Source: Pseudomonas sp. PSKL.D1 (lineage in GTDB: Bacteria > Pseudomonadota > Gammaproteobacteria > Pseudomonadales > Pseudomonadaceae). From it: a stretch of 64,000 nucleotides of DNA. Below the pieces are notes generated by a model. That model was not told the origin of the DNA. It worked only from the letters and a program-made list of their open reading frames with translations, and did no database searches. Each line of letters starts with the position of its first letter. The stretch's first letter is position 1. The stretch spans positions 2,714,001 through 2,778,000 of the forward strand of contig NZ_CP118607.1 of assembly GCF_028898945.1 (NCBI RefSeq), read 5' to 3'. Position numbers and translations under genes: made by a program. Below, piece after piece: positions 1-8,589 of the stretch.

Positions 1-2998
1 CAAGCAGGTAGCGCGTCAGCTGTTCGTCATCCTGAGTCAAGTGACGCAACTCGTTCAGGTTGAACCCGCTTGACCGGGGAGGTGCAGCGGGCTGCGGTTG
101 CCCGGCCGACGGCAGGTGAGCCTTTAGGGTGCGCAGGCCGATAGGTTTGAACAGGCATTCGTCCATGCCGCTGGCCAGGCAGCGTGCACGCTCCTCGGCC
201 TGTGCATTGGCGGTGACGCCGATGATCCGGCAGGCGGGCAAATTGCGCTCATGCTCCAGCTGGCGGATTGTGCGCGTCAGCGCGTGGCCGTCCATCACAG
301 GCATGCTGCAGTCAGTGATCACCAGGTCAAAGGCCATTTCCTGCCAGAGTTTCAGGGCTTGTTCACCCTGTTCAGCCAAGGTCACCTGATGGCCCAGCGT
401 GGTCAGCTGCTTTTGTAGCAACAGCAGGTTGGCGGGGTAGTCGTCCACCACCAGAACATGCAGCGGGCCACCTTCGCTGCGCGGGGTTTCCCTTTCATCT
501 TCGGCGGGAGCAGGGGCCTGAACGGTAGCCACTTGCAGTTGAACGTGCACGCGTGTACCCACACTTTCAACGCTCTGCAGCTCCAGCGTCCCCCCCATCA
601 ATTCGGCCAGGCTGCGGCTGATCACCAGGCCCAGGCCGGCGCCTTGCCGTGCGCGTGGGCCTTCTGCCTGCACGAAAGCGTTGAAAAGGCGCGCCTGGTC
701 GGCAGCGCCAATGCCAATGCCGGTATCACGCACGCTCAGCGTCACACGCACAGTACCGTCCGCTTCCACGGGCGCCAGGTGCAGATGGGTTTGCACCTCA
801 CCCCGGTCCGTGAACTTGATGGCATTGCTAAGCAGGTTGGACAGGATCTGCTTGATGCGCAGCGGGTCGGCCAGCACCCAGACCGGCCCGTCGGGGACTT
901 CACTCTGCAAGTGCAACCCTTTGATCCGCGCGTTGCCGTCGAATACCCGCACAGTGCCGCGCACCAGTTCGACCAGGTCGGTAGCTACCGGTTGCAGGGT
1001 CAAGTGGCCGGATTCGATGCGTGATATGTCAAGAATGTCGCCGATCAGGCCCAGCAAGCCGATGGCCGATTCATGGGCGGTTTGCAGGGCCCGGGCATCG
1101 CAATGGCCGTCGCGGCTGTCCTCCAGGGCCAGCTCCAGTAGGCCGATCACCGCATTCATTGGCGTACGGATTTCGTGGCTCATCGTGGCCAGGAAGGTGC
1201 TCTTGGTGTGGCTGGCCTGCTCTGCATCGTCCTTGGCCTGGCGCAGTTGTTCAAGCAAACCGCGGCTGAGCGCCAGTTGTGCCTGCAGGGCCCGTTGGGC
1301 CTCGGTGCGCTGGTGAATGAGCTTGCGCAGGTAGCTGTTCCAGAACACCACACCGGCCAGCAACAGGGCAGACAGCACCAGCACCTGCAACACCAGCGTG
1401 CGGTAGTTGCGCCAGGGGCTGTCGCTGACCAGCGCGCTGGTACGCCAGCGGGTGATCAGTTGGTCCAGCTCTTCAGGCGGTATGCTCAACAGCGCCTTGT
1501 CCAGAATCGCCTGCAGTTGCGGCTGGCCGGGTGCCACCGCAAAGGCGGCGACGGCGGGATCTTCGCCCAGGACACTGGCAATGCGCAATTGGTCCTTGAA
1601 CACGTGGTTGATGTAGTACGTAGCATTGATCAGGCTGCTGTAGGCCACGTCTGCGTTACCATTGGCCACGGCTTCCATCAGCCCCAGCGGGTTGTTCGCC
1701 TCGACCACCCTGGCCTTGGGGAACTGGCGTTCGATATCGCTGCGCAGCGGGGAGCCGCGCAACAAGGCCACCCGTTGCCCATCAAGGTTGCGGGTTTGCT
1801 GTGGCCAGGTGCCGTCGCTACGGGTAACCAGCACGCGCGGGCTTACCAGATAGGGGCGGGTGTAGCGCACTTGCGTGGCGCGTTCGGCGCCATAGCCCAA
1901 GGCACCTATCATTTGGGCTTCGCCCCGGGCCACCTGTTCGATCATGCGTTGTACGTTGTCCCGCTCGACAAACGTGAATTGCAGGCCCGTGCGCAGGGTG
2001 ATCTGCTTGAGCAAGTCGATGGTGATGCCGTTGGCCCGCTGCTGGTCGTCATTGAAAGTCAGCGGTGCCAGCGCACTGTCGAACAACACACTGACGGTGG
2101 GGTGCTCCTTGATCCAGGTTTCTTCTTCCTCCGACAGCACAGAAAGGTGGCGCTCCAGCAGCAGGCTGGTGTTGCCGCTGGTCCAGCGACGCAGGATGCT
2201 CAGGCGTTCGCTCTCGGTAATGCGTGACAACGCGGTGTCGACCAAGCGGCGCAGGCGGGGGTTATCGTTGGCCAGGGCGAAGGCGAAGCTGCCCGGTGGC
2301 ACCTGGCAAAAATGGTCGATTTTCATGGTGCCCTGGTAACTTTTGCCAATCAGGTAGTCAGTACTGATGGCATCGCCCAGGTAGGCGTCGGCTTCGCCCA
2401 GTTCGACGGCTGCAAGGCCGGCCAGCGTGGAACGGTACAGGCTCAACTGCGCGTTGGGGTACAGGTTGCGAACCGTTGTGGCTGGCAGGTAATGGTCGAC
2501 CATCGCCAGGCGCAGGCCTTCCAGTGCCCGGTTGTTCTTTAGTGAAAGGCCTTCACGGGTCACGATGACCGGAAGGTCGTCCGCATAGGGCTGGCTGAGG
2601 CTGAGCTGGGCGTCGGCCGCCTCAAAACCGTTGGAACTACCGAGCAGGTCGATCCTGCCCTCGCGCAAGGCGTTGATTGCCTCGTGACGGCTGGCAAAGC
2701 GCTGCACTTCGATTTCGACCCCCAACTGATCGGAAATGAGCCCGGCAATGTCGGCGCTCAGCCCCTCGTAATCGGCGGGGCTGATGTTGATTTCGAAAGG
2801 TGGGTAGTCTGGCCGGGAGCTGCCTAGCCGCAACACCTCACGCCGCTCAAGCCATTGCCTGTCCTGGGCATCCAGGCGCAAGGGCTTGGTCGCGCTTACG
2901 GCCCTTGCCAGCAAGTGGCGTGGCTCGGCATCGGTCTGAGCTGCCAGCTGGCTGCTCAGGCCGAGTGTGAGCAGGAGCACGGCGAGGAGGCGCATCAT
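1..2998 (-). CDS. Hybrid sensor histidine kinase, BvgS/EvgS type (C-terminus cut by window edge)
   Basis: Reading the minus strand from the ATG at 2998 gives about 999 codons with no stop before the window edge. A short signal peptide is followed by two tandem periplasmic substrate-binding (SBP_bac_3-like) domains, roughly residues 45-260 and 285-510. A membrane segment lies near 533-551. A HisKA domain follows with SHEIRTP (His near residue 607), then a HATPase domain with NLLSNAIKFTD near 720. A receiver domain begins near 848, with its phospho-Asp in DLVITDCSMP near 893. This order is that of BvgS/EvgS phosphorelay kinases, which normally end in an Hpt domain that would lie left of the window. 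The adjacent LuxR-type regulator is the likely partner. The inducing signal cannot be read from the sequence. Confidence 0.9.
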   Translation of the reverse strand, partial: MMRLLAVLLLTLGLSSQLAAQTDAEPRHLLARAVSATKPLRLDAQDRQWLERREVLRLGSSRPDYPPFEINISPADYEGLSADIAGLISDQLGVEIEVQRFASRHEAINALREGRIDLLGSSNGFEAADAQLSLSQPYADDLPVIVTREGLSLKNNRALEGLRLAMVDHYLPATTVRNLYPNAQLSLYRSTLAGLAAVELGEADAYLGDAISTDYLIGKSYQGTMKIDHFCQVPPGSFAFALANDNPRLRRLVDTALSRITESERLSILRRWTSGNTSLLLERHLSVLSEEEETWIKEHPTVSVLFDSALAPLTFNDDQQRANGITIDLLKQITLRTGLQFTFVERDNVQRMIEQVARGEAQMIGALGYGAERATQVRYTRPYLVSPRVLVTRSDGTWPQQTRNLDGQRVALLRGSPLRSDIERQFPKARVVEANNPLGLMEAVANGNADVAYSSLINATYYINHVFKDQLRIASVLGEDPAVAAFAVAPGQPQLQAILDKALLSIPPEELDQLITRWRTSALVSDSPWRNYRTLVLQVLVLSALLLAGVVFWNSYLRKLIHQRTEAQRALQAQLALSRGLLEQLRQAKDDAEQASHTKSTFLATMSHEIRTPMNAVIGLLELALEDSRDGHCDARALQTAHESAIGLLGLIGDILDISRIESGHLTLQPVATDLVELVRGTVRVFDGNARIKGLHLQSEVPDGPVWVLADPLRIKQILSNLLSNAIKFTDRGEVQTHLHLAPVEADGTVRVTLSVRDTGIGIGAADQARLFNAFVQAEGPRARQGAGLGLVISRSLAELMGGTLELQSVESVGTRVHVQLQVATVQAPAPAEDERETPRSEGGPLHVLVVDDYPANLLLLQKQLTTLGHQVTLAEQGEQALKLWQEMAFDLVITDCSMPVMDGHALTRTIRQLEHERNLPACRIIGVTANAQAEERARCLASGMDECLFKPIGLRTLKAHLPSAGQPQPAAPPRSSGFNLNELRHLTQDDEQLTRYLL

Positions 2999-3011
2999 GG
3001 CGGCGAAGCGC

Positions 3012-3626
3012 CTATTGCACGTTGTTTCGCTTGGCCAGGTCTACCATTTCCACCAGCGATTCGGTCTTGAGCTTGTCCATGATACGGCCCCGGTAGGTGC
3101 TGATGGTTTTGGCGCTGAGGTTCATGCAGGTGCCGATGTTTTTGTTGTTCTCACCCCGGGCGAGCCTGCGTAGCACTTCCATTTCACGGTTCGACAGGCT
3201 GCCTAACCGGGTATTCTCGCTCTCCAGCGTGTTGCTGTTGACCGACATCTGCGGGAACGTGGAGTAGCCTTTGATCAGTGCCTTGAGGGCAAAAATCAGC
3301 GCGTCGTGGTCTTCGTCCTTGGTCACGAAAGCACCGATGCCGGCATCCAGGCAGCGGCGTACGTAAAGGTCGGTGGCTTGCCCGGTCAGCACCATGATCT
3401 TGGGGGAGGGCTCTAGTTGCTGAAGGCGTTTGATCACTTCCATGCCATCCAGGCCTGGCAGGCCGATATCCAGGACCACCACATCGGGGCGCAGTTCACG
3501 CGCCACCTGCGCCACTTCACTGCCATTGCCCACTTCGCCAACGATACGAAAACGTTCACGCTCGAGCAGCACGCGCAAGGAAATTCTGACAATGGGGTGG
3601 TCGTCGACGATCAGCACGGTTGTCAT
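3012..3626 (-). CDS. LuxR-family response regulator (BvgA/EvgA-like)
   Basis: 204 aa. The start at 3626 is preceded by an AGGAG Shine-Dalgarno; an upstream in-frame start gives 31 extra residues without family character. The N-terminal receiver has the acidic pair in VLIVDDHP and the phospho-acceptor Asp53 in VVVLDIGLPG. The C-terminal LuxR/GerE helix-turn-helix spans about residues 140-200 (LSNREMEVLRRLARGENNKN). It sits 13 bp upstream of the hybrid kinase on the same strand, so the two form a two-component pair. Phosphotransfer from the kinase's Hpt domain is expected from the family. The regulon is unknown. Confidence 0.9.
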   Translation of the reverse strand: MTTVLIVDDHPIVRISLRVLLERERFRIVGEVGNGSEVAQVARELRPDVVVLDIGLPGLDGMEVIKRLQQLEPSPKIMVLTGQATDLYVRRCLDAGIGAFVTKDEDHDALIFALKALIKGYSTFPQMSVNSNTLESENTRLGSLSNREMEVLRRLARGENNKNIGTCMNLSAKTISTYRGRIMDKLKTESLVEMVDLAKRNNVQ

Positions 3627-3845
3627 GTTTAAAGCTCCTGTCGGAAGATGGTCCGTTTCCTTGTGTTTATCGGAAACATGTCTGCAAGGACTTTCTGTCG
3701 CGCAGCACGATACGACCATTCCGGACCTTTGGTAATGGCGAGTATAGATCTGTTGAATGTCCGCAGGCGTGTTGGGGAAAATTCCTACAAAAAGCAGGCT
3801 ACAGGCGCCGTCACCCTTGCAGTGACGGTGCCTTGGGGAGGTCGG

Positions 3846-4088
3846 TCAAGCGCACGCGTTGTGGGCTTTGACCACGCGCTGTGTAGAAGCAGGGTTATTG
3901 GCCAGCGCCTGGCCTACGCGTGTGGGGCGGGCCGTGAGCTGCCCGCCGCAGTTGGGGCAGCGGCCCTGAAAACGGGTTTGCGCGCAGTTGCGGCAGAAGG
4001 TGCACTCGAACGAGCAGATCAACGCATCGGGGCTGTCACCCGGCAGGTCGACATCGCAGCATTCACAGTTGGGGCGTAGCGCCAGCAT
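3846..4088 (-). CDS. DUF1272-family small cysteine-rich protein
   Basis: 80 aa, starting at MLALRPNCECCDVDLP with an AGGAG ribosome-binding site just upstream. It has several Cys pairs (CECC, CSFEC, CRNC, CPNCGG), the signature of the DUF1272 family, presumably zinc-binding. It lies 64 bp downstream of cobM on the same strand and may be read through from that operon, though nothing links it to cobalamin. No biochemical function is established for this family. Confidence 0.8.
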   Translation of the reverse strand: MLALRPNCECCDVDLPGDSPDALICSFECTFCRNCAQTRFQGRCPNCGGQLTARPTRVGQALANNPASTQRVVKAHNACA

Positions 4089-4152
4089 GGGCAAGACTCC
4101 TGGTTGTCGTGAGAAGTTGAGTCTGCAATGTGACCCGTGCCGGTGGCAACGG

Positions 4153-4905
4153 TCATTCACTTGGCCGATAAAGGTGCGCGTGGCCAGCGCGGTACAGCGC
4201 CGATGCCGCGAACGGCGCGTCGCCCAGCACATGGCCCACCAGAATCAGTGCGGTACGGCGAAAGCCTTTGGCGGCCACCCCGGCAACGATATCGCCCAAC
4301 GTGCCGCGCACCCAGTCCTGGTCCGGCCAGGTGGCCCTGTGCACCACGGCGATCGGGCAGTCGGCGCCATAATGCGGCAGCAGTTCTTCCACGATGCGTG
4401 GCAGGTGCTTGACCCCCAGGTGAATGGCCAGCGTGCTGCCATGCCGGGCCAGATCGCCCAGTTGCTCGCCGGGCGGCATGGGCGAGCTGTCGCCGAAGCG
4501 GGTGAGAATCACGGTTTGGGCAATGTCCGGCAACGTCAGCTCGCAGCCGAGCAGGGCGGCGCTGGCAGCGGTGGCGGTCACGCCGGGGATGATCTGGTAA
4601 TCGATACCCAGCGCTTGCAAGTGGCGGATCTGTTCACCGATGGCGCCGTACAGGCTTGGGTCGCCACTGTGTACACGGGCCACATCCTGGCCTTTGTCAT
4701 GGGCCGTGCGCATGGCGTCGATGATCTGTTGCAGGTGCAGTTCGGCACTGTTGATGACAACCTCGGCCTGATGGCCTTCCAGTACTGCCGCCGGTACCAG
4801 CGAGCCTGCATAAATGATCACCGGGCACTGGCGTATCAGGCGTTGCCCCTTGACTGTGATCAGTTCGGGGTCGCCGGGGCCGGCGCCGATGAAATAGACG
4901 GTCAT
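4153..4905 (-). CDS. cobM: Precorrin-4 C11-methyltransferase
   Basis: 250 aa. The start is taken at MTVYFIGAGPGDPELIT, the canonical N-terminus of this SAM-dependent tetrapyrrole methylase family; earlier in-frame residues are not family-like. The glycine-rich GAGPGDPELIT loop and the downstream HSGDPSLYG and IIPGVTA motifs fit CobM. It methylates precorrin-4 at C-11 in aerobic cobalamin synthesis. It is the last cobalamin gene of the leftward cbtB-cbtA-cobE-cobM group, so the upstream riboswitch probably controls it. Confidence 0.93.
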   Translation of the reverse strand: MTVYFIGAGPGDPELITVKGQRLIRQCPVIIYAGSLVPAAVLEGHQAEVVINSAELHLQQIIDAMRTAHDKGQDVARVHSGDPSLYGAIGEQIRHLQALGIDYQIIPGVTATAASAALLGCELTLPDIAQTVILTRFGDSSPMPPGEQLGDLARHGSTLAIHLGVKHLPRIVEELLPHYGADCPIAVVHRATWPDQDWVRGTLGDIVAGVAAKGFRRTALILVGHVLGDAPFAASALYRAGHAHLYRPSE

Positions 4906-4939
4906 GGAAAGTCTCTTGCAGGGGAGTGGAGTAAGGCGA

Positions 4940-5338
4940 TTATCCGCCGTAGGCCAGGGCGAGGGTAGCGGGGCCAAGGGTTTGTCGCGTCACCAGCAGG
5001 TGGCTTGCGGGGTGTTGCTGCCGCGCCAGTGCAAGCGCACTGCTTTCGGCAACGCCCCAACAACCACTGTTGGCGTAGGCAACCGCCGAGCGGTGGCTGA
5101 GCTGGGGTTCGAATGCCAGCAGTTGAGCGGCACTGAATGTGACCAATGGCAGGGCGAAATGCCGGGCCAGTTCCAGCAGGCCCGGCTCATCGGCCTTGAG
5201 GTCGATGCTGGCGATGCCTTGCAGCGCGGTCTGCGACAGGCCGTGATGTTTCAGGGCCTGTCGCAGCAAGGTGTCGAGTGTCTTGGCCGGGCAGCCTCGA
5301 CGGCAACCAAAGCCCGCGTACAGGTTTTGTATCGTCAC
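4940..5338 (-). CDS. cobE: Cobalamin biosynthesis protein CobE (CbiG C-terminal domain family)
   Basis: 132 aa. It resembles the CobE/CbiG C-terminal domain: AGFGCRRGCPAKTL near the start, SIDLKADEPGL in the middle. It begins with GTG and overlaps the cbtA stop (GTGA), so it is translationally coupled. It lies 34 bp before cobM. The family is required for corrin-ring assembly in aerobic-pathway organisms, but its exact reaction is poorly defined. Confidence 0.85.
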   Translation of the reverse strand: MTIQNLYAGFGCRRGCPAKTLDTLLRQALKHHGLSQTALQGIASIDLKADEPGLLELARHFALPLVTFSAAQLLAFEPQLSHRSAVAYANSGCWGVAESSALALARQQHPASHLLVTRQTLGPATLALAYGG

Positions 5339-6027
5339 GCTTGGCTGGCGCGGCGATACAGCCAGGCGCTGAGCAGGCCCAAGGCTACCCAGAAGGCGGC
5401 ATTGGTGACCCAGGAGGCGATCATGAACTGGGTTTCCAGGGCTTCGGGCGCCAGGCTTTCATGCACGTCCGGTTGAGGCGCGCCGATGATGTGGGGAATC
5501 AGCAGCAGCACCGCACCCAGTGCCTTGAACAGCCAATGCCGGGCAAAAACCAGCAGCGCCAGGCCCGCGGCGGTGGCGGCGGCGGTGCCTGCCCACCAGC
5601 TTTGCCGTTGGCCCAGGTCGGCGGCGGCGGTGCCGGGCAGCTCGGGTGGCAGGCCCAGCGTAGGGGCCAGGCAGAACACTGCGAAGCCGGCCAGGCCCCA
5701 CAGGGCGCCGGTGCTGACGCGGCCAGGCTCGCGCAGGCTGTAGAGGGCTGCCAGAATCAGTGCAAAACCGACCGCGACCACCAGGTTGCCGCCTGTTGTA
5801 GACAGCACGCGCTGCCAGCCGTCTTCCGGCGCCCAGGCTTCTGGGCTGTGTTCATGGGCGGCTACGGCTTCGTCCCCGTGGCTGTGATGTTCGGCGGCAG
5901 GGGCTGCGCTCTCGAAGGTTTCCGCTTCCAGAATGAGCGGGGCCACCCAGAAGCTTTGCAGCAGCGTCAGCAGCAGTGCGGCCAGCAGGCCGCTGAACCC
6001 GGCGGTGCGGGCGATACGCGTGATCAT
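5335..6027 (-). CDS. cbtA: CbtA-family cobalt transporter subunit
   Basis: 230 aa integral membrane protein with about five hydrophobic segments and an acidic, His-rich loop near residues 40-60 (AAEHHSHGDEAVAAHEH), plausible for metal handling. CbtA is known as a predicted cobalt transporter found with CbtB under B12 riboswitches. Here it follows cbtB by 9 bp and overlaps cobE. The context supports supplying cobalt for corrin synthesis. Confidence 0.9.
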   Translation of the reverse strand: MITRIARTAGFSGLLAALLLTLLQSFWVAPLILEAETFESAAPAAEHHSHGDEAVAAHEHSPEAWAPEDGWQRVLSTTGGNLVVAVGFALILAALYSLREPGRVSTGALWGLAGFAVFCLAPTLGLPPELPGTAAADLGQRQSWWAGTAAATAAGLALLVFARHWLFKALGAVLLLIPHIIGAPQPDVHESLAPEALETQFMIASWVTNAAFWVALGLLSAWLYRRASQA

Positions 6028-6036
6028 GGTCAGGCC

Positions 6037-6222
6037 TCAGTGGCAGGGGAAGGCGGCGCTGTGGCGGGTGTCGTGGGCAGCGTTGTGTACGGCTTCGATG
6101 TGCGAGAAGCCGGCAAAGTAGACCAGGCACAGGCCCAGCAGGCTGGCGCCGACGGCGATGACCAGGCGTTGGCTGAGGGTGACGGGGGTGGTGATGCTGT
6201 GTTTGGCGCTGGTGATGGGCAT
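6037..6222 (-). CDS. cbtB: CbtB-family cobalt transporter subunit
   Basis: 61 aa, starting MPITSAKHSITTPV. One central membrane helix is followed by the diagnostic C-terminal histidine motif HNAAHDTRHSAAFPCH. This is the small CbtB partner of CbtA. It is the first gene after the cobalamin riboswitch (about 6345-6555), so its expression should fall when cobalamin is abundant. Confidence 0.9.
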   Translation of the reverse strand: MPITSAKHSITTPVTLSQRLVIAVGASLLGLCLVYFAGFSHIEAVHNAAHDTRHSAAFPCH

Positions 6223-6344
6223 GGCGCAGTCCTCTGCTTTGCTTTTCTTGTGGGCAAATGGTGGCAGCAGACACGCGCGGCAGCCCCGGGTGCAGGGCAC
6301 CCGAGGGTATGCGACAGCGCCCGCCCACCGCGGGGTGTTCATTG

Positions 6345-6555
6345 AACGCCAGGCCGGTCTCCGGGCTTGCGAGGAAGGAGAGGGGCTCCTTGGCATGCAT
6401 CGCCTTCCCATGCCGTACTGCGTGGCACAGTGGTTGTGATGCATCGCTCGCTTACCGTTGCGGGGGCAGCACCGGGTTTGTCCGGCCCTGAATGTGGGCC
6501 TGCGACGCACCGGTTTCCCGTTTCACCCCCGATGGGGGCACCTGAACGCAGGGTG
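6345..6555 (-). promoter_or_regulatory. Cobalamin (AdoCbl) riboswitch upstream of cbtB
   Basis: On the minus strand the sequence contains the B12-box core: GGTGCTGCCCCCGCAACGGT near 6450-6470 and AAGCCCGGAGACCGGCCTGG near 6350-6370, in the order and spacing of the cobalamin riboswitch aptamer. About 125 nt separate the aptamer from the cbtB start and could hold the expression platform. By family knowledge, ligand binding would lower expression of cbtB-cbtA-cobE-cobM. Confidence 0.92.
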
Positions 6556-6649
6556 TAAGGAGAGCACGGGGCACGATTTCCGTCAATTGTGCGATGCGAT
6601 CGAGTGCGCGTAGCGCCAAGGCCTTTGTTTTTGCTTTTTGCTTTTTGCT

Positions 6650-7332
6650 TTTAAGCGCGCGGTAATTCAGGCGCCGCAGATTGCGACTTCAGGAGGCTGA
6701 ACGCAGGCGTCTGGAGGGCCAGGGTGCGTAGCACCCCTTCGGCGTTAGCCGAAGGCGCGAGATGTAGGCTTGCGTAGCAAGTCGTAGGCCGCGCGGGCCT
6801 GGAAGGCGCCGGAGTGAGGGGACCCCGGAGCGCAGCGCAGGGGCCGGATGATGGGAGCCGGGGTTTTTGGTTACTTTTTGCCCAGTCAAAAAGTAACCCG
6901 CCGTAAGGGCGGAAAGGTGAGTGTGCGCCGGTGCTGCAGCTGAGGATTGACGCGGTATCAATGCCCACGTGCCTTAATCTCTAAGCCAGAAGCCAGAAGC
7001 CAATACAATTGTTTTGACAGCACCGTTAGCATTCATTGGCGATGGCGACGCCAAGTCACCTTTCCGCCCTTACGGCGGGTCACTTTTTGTCAAACGCGAC
7101 AAAAAGTAACCAAAAAACGCTGGCTCCCGTCATCCGGCCCCTGCGCTGCGCTCCGGGGTCCCCTCACTCCGGCGCCCTCCGGGCCCGCGCGGCCTACGGT
7201 TTGCTACGCAAACCTACATCTCGCGCCTTCGGCTAACGCCGAAGGGGTGCTGCGCACCCTGGCCCTCCAGACGCCTGCGTTCGGCCTCCTGAAGTCGCCG
7301 TCCGCGTCGCCTGAACTACCGCGCGCTTAGAA
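6650..7332. repeat. 680-bp inverted-repeat element, copy 1
   Basis: Two arms of about 250 bp (near 6652-6902 and 7066-7330) are imperfect reverse complements of each other around a unique centre. Each arm ends at a GCGCGCGGTA/TACCGCGCGC edge and contains the AAAAAGTAAC motif at its inner end. Both arms give overlapping open frames with the same low-complexity peptides, a known source of spurious Pseudomonas ORF calls. No start signal or protein domain supports coding, so I treat it as a non-coding repeat. Copy 2 lies 834 bp further on. Confidence 0.85.
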
Positions 7333-7411
7333 GCAAAAGCAAAATCGGGTTTGGGTTACGGCAGCATATTCATGCCCATTCAGTTGAGGTGGTTTATACA
7401 CTCGTGATCCT

Positions 7412-7487
7412 CTTGCTTCTTGCTTCTTGCTTCTTGCTTCTTGCTTCTTGCTTCTTGCCTTTGCCTTTGCTTTTGCTTTTGCTTTTA
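7412..7487. repeat. Short tandem repeats (TTGCTTC heptamers, then TTTTGC hexamers)
   Basis: A run of TTGCTTC heptamers from about 7412 to 7458 passes into TTTGCC/TTTTGC hexamers, all pyrimidine-rich on the plus strand. It fills the junction between the two 680-bp elements. Shorter TTTTTGC and AGCAAA runs sit at the other outer edges (6630-6650, 7331-7345, 8164-8187). It is non-coding and prone to slippage. Confidence 0.9.
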
Positions 7488-8166
7488 AGCGCGCGGTAGT
7501 TCAGGCGACGGAGATTGCGACTTCAGGAGGCCGAACGCAGGCGTCTGGAGGGCCAGGGTGCGTAGCACCCCTTCGGCGTTAGCCGAAGGCGCGAGATGTA
7601 GGCTTGCGTAGCAAGTCGTAGGCCGCGCGGGCCTGGAAGGCGCCGGAGTGAGGGGACCCCGGAGCGCAGCGCAGGGGCCGGATGATGGGAGCCGGGGTTT
7701 TTGGTTACTTTTTGCCCAGTCAAAAAGTAACCCGCCGTAAGGGCGGAAAGGTGAGTGTGCGCCGGTGCTGCAGCTGAGGATTGACGCGGTATCAATGCCC
7801 ACGTGCCTTAATCTCTAAGCCAGAAGCCAGAAGCCAATACAATTGTTTTGACAGCACCGTTAGCATTCATTGGCGATGGCGACGCCAAGTCACCTTTCCG
7901 CCCTTACGGCGGGTCACTTTTTGTCAAACGCGACAAAAAGTAACCAAAAAACGCTGGCTCCCGTCATCCGGCCCCTGCGCTGCGCTCCGGGGTCCCCTCA
8001 CTCCGGCGCCCTCCGGGCCCGCGCGGCCTACGGTTTGCTACGCAAACCTACATCTCGCGCCTTCGGCTAACGCCGAAGGGGTGCTGCGCACCCTGGCCCT
8101 CCAGACGCCTGCGTTCGGCCTCCTGAAGTCGCCGTCCGCGTCGCCTGAACTACCGCGCACTTAGAA
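7484..8166. repeat. 680-bp inverted-repeat element, copy 2
   Basis: Same structure as copy 1 at a constant offset of 834 bp. The unique centre (around 7780-7900) looks identical in both copies, and only scattered differences appear in the arms. The two copies are in direct orientation, separated by about 150 bp including the short tandem repeats. Near identity including the centre implies a recent duplication or gene conversion. Confidence 0.85.
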
Positions 8167-8299
8167 GCAAAAGCAAAAGCAAAAACAAACGCGCATGTAA
8201 CGGCACAAAGCGGTGTATCGCAGGGCGCAGTGGGCGAACAGGGCCCGCACTCCAGCACGCCAACAGTTGACCACCCGCCACCCCCCGCGTAGCCTTGCC

Positions 8300-8485
8300 A
8301 GTTCGAGGTTCTTCGGCCCAGCCGAAGCTAAGACGGGAACGCGGTCAATGCCGCGGCTGCCCCCGCAACTGTAAGCACCCCAATGGATCGACAGAGCCAC
8401 TGCGCCCCGCGCGGGAAGGCGTCATCCCTCCGGCACCGCAAATGCCGGATTGGTGCAAGCCAGGAGACCTGCCTCGTGACGATTT
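8300..8485 (+). promoter_or_regulatory. Cobalamin riboswitch upstream of cobW
   Basis: The plus strand carries the B12 aptamer core GGCTGCCCCCGCAACTGTAA near 8356 and GCAAGCCAGGAGACCTGCCT near 8455, correctly ordered. It lies about 105 nt upstream of the cobW start. It is the second, divergent B12 riboswitch of this locus and should make cobW-cobN and the chelatase genes cobalamin-repressed. Confidence 0.93.
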
Positions 8486-8589
8486 CGACTTTCAACCGGG
8501 CGGGGTGATCCGGTGGCGAACACGCCCGGCCAGGCTGGCCCGCGGCTGTCGTGCCGCATGCCCGCGCCAACCTGCCAAGGGCACCGCGC

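Noticed and set aside
6651..8164. Open frames of 90-127 codons on both strands in the repeat elements
   Set aside because: They occur in mirror copies in both arms, have no RBS or domain, and are the known spurious ORFs of this Pseudomonas repeat.
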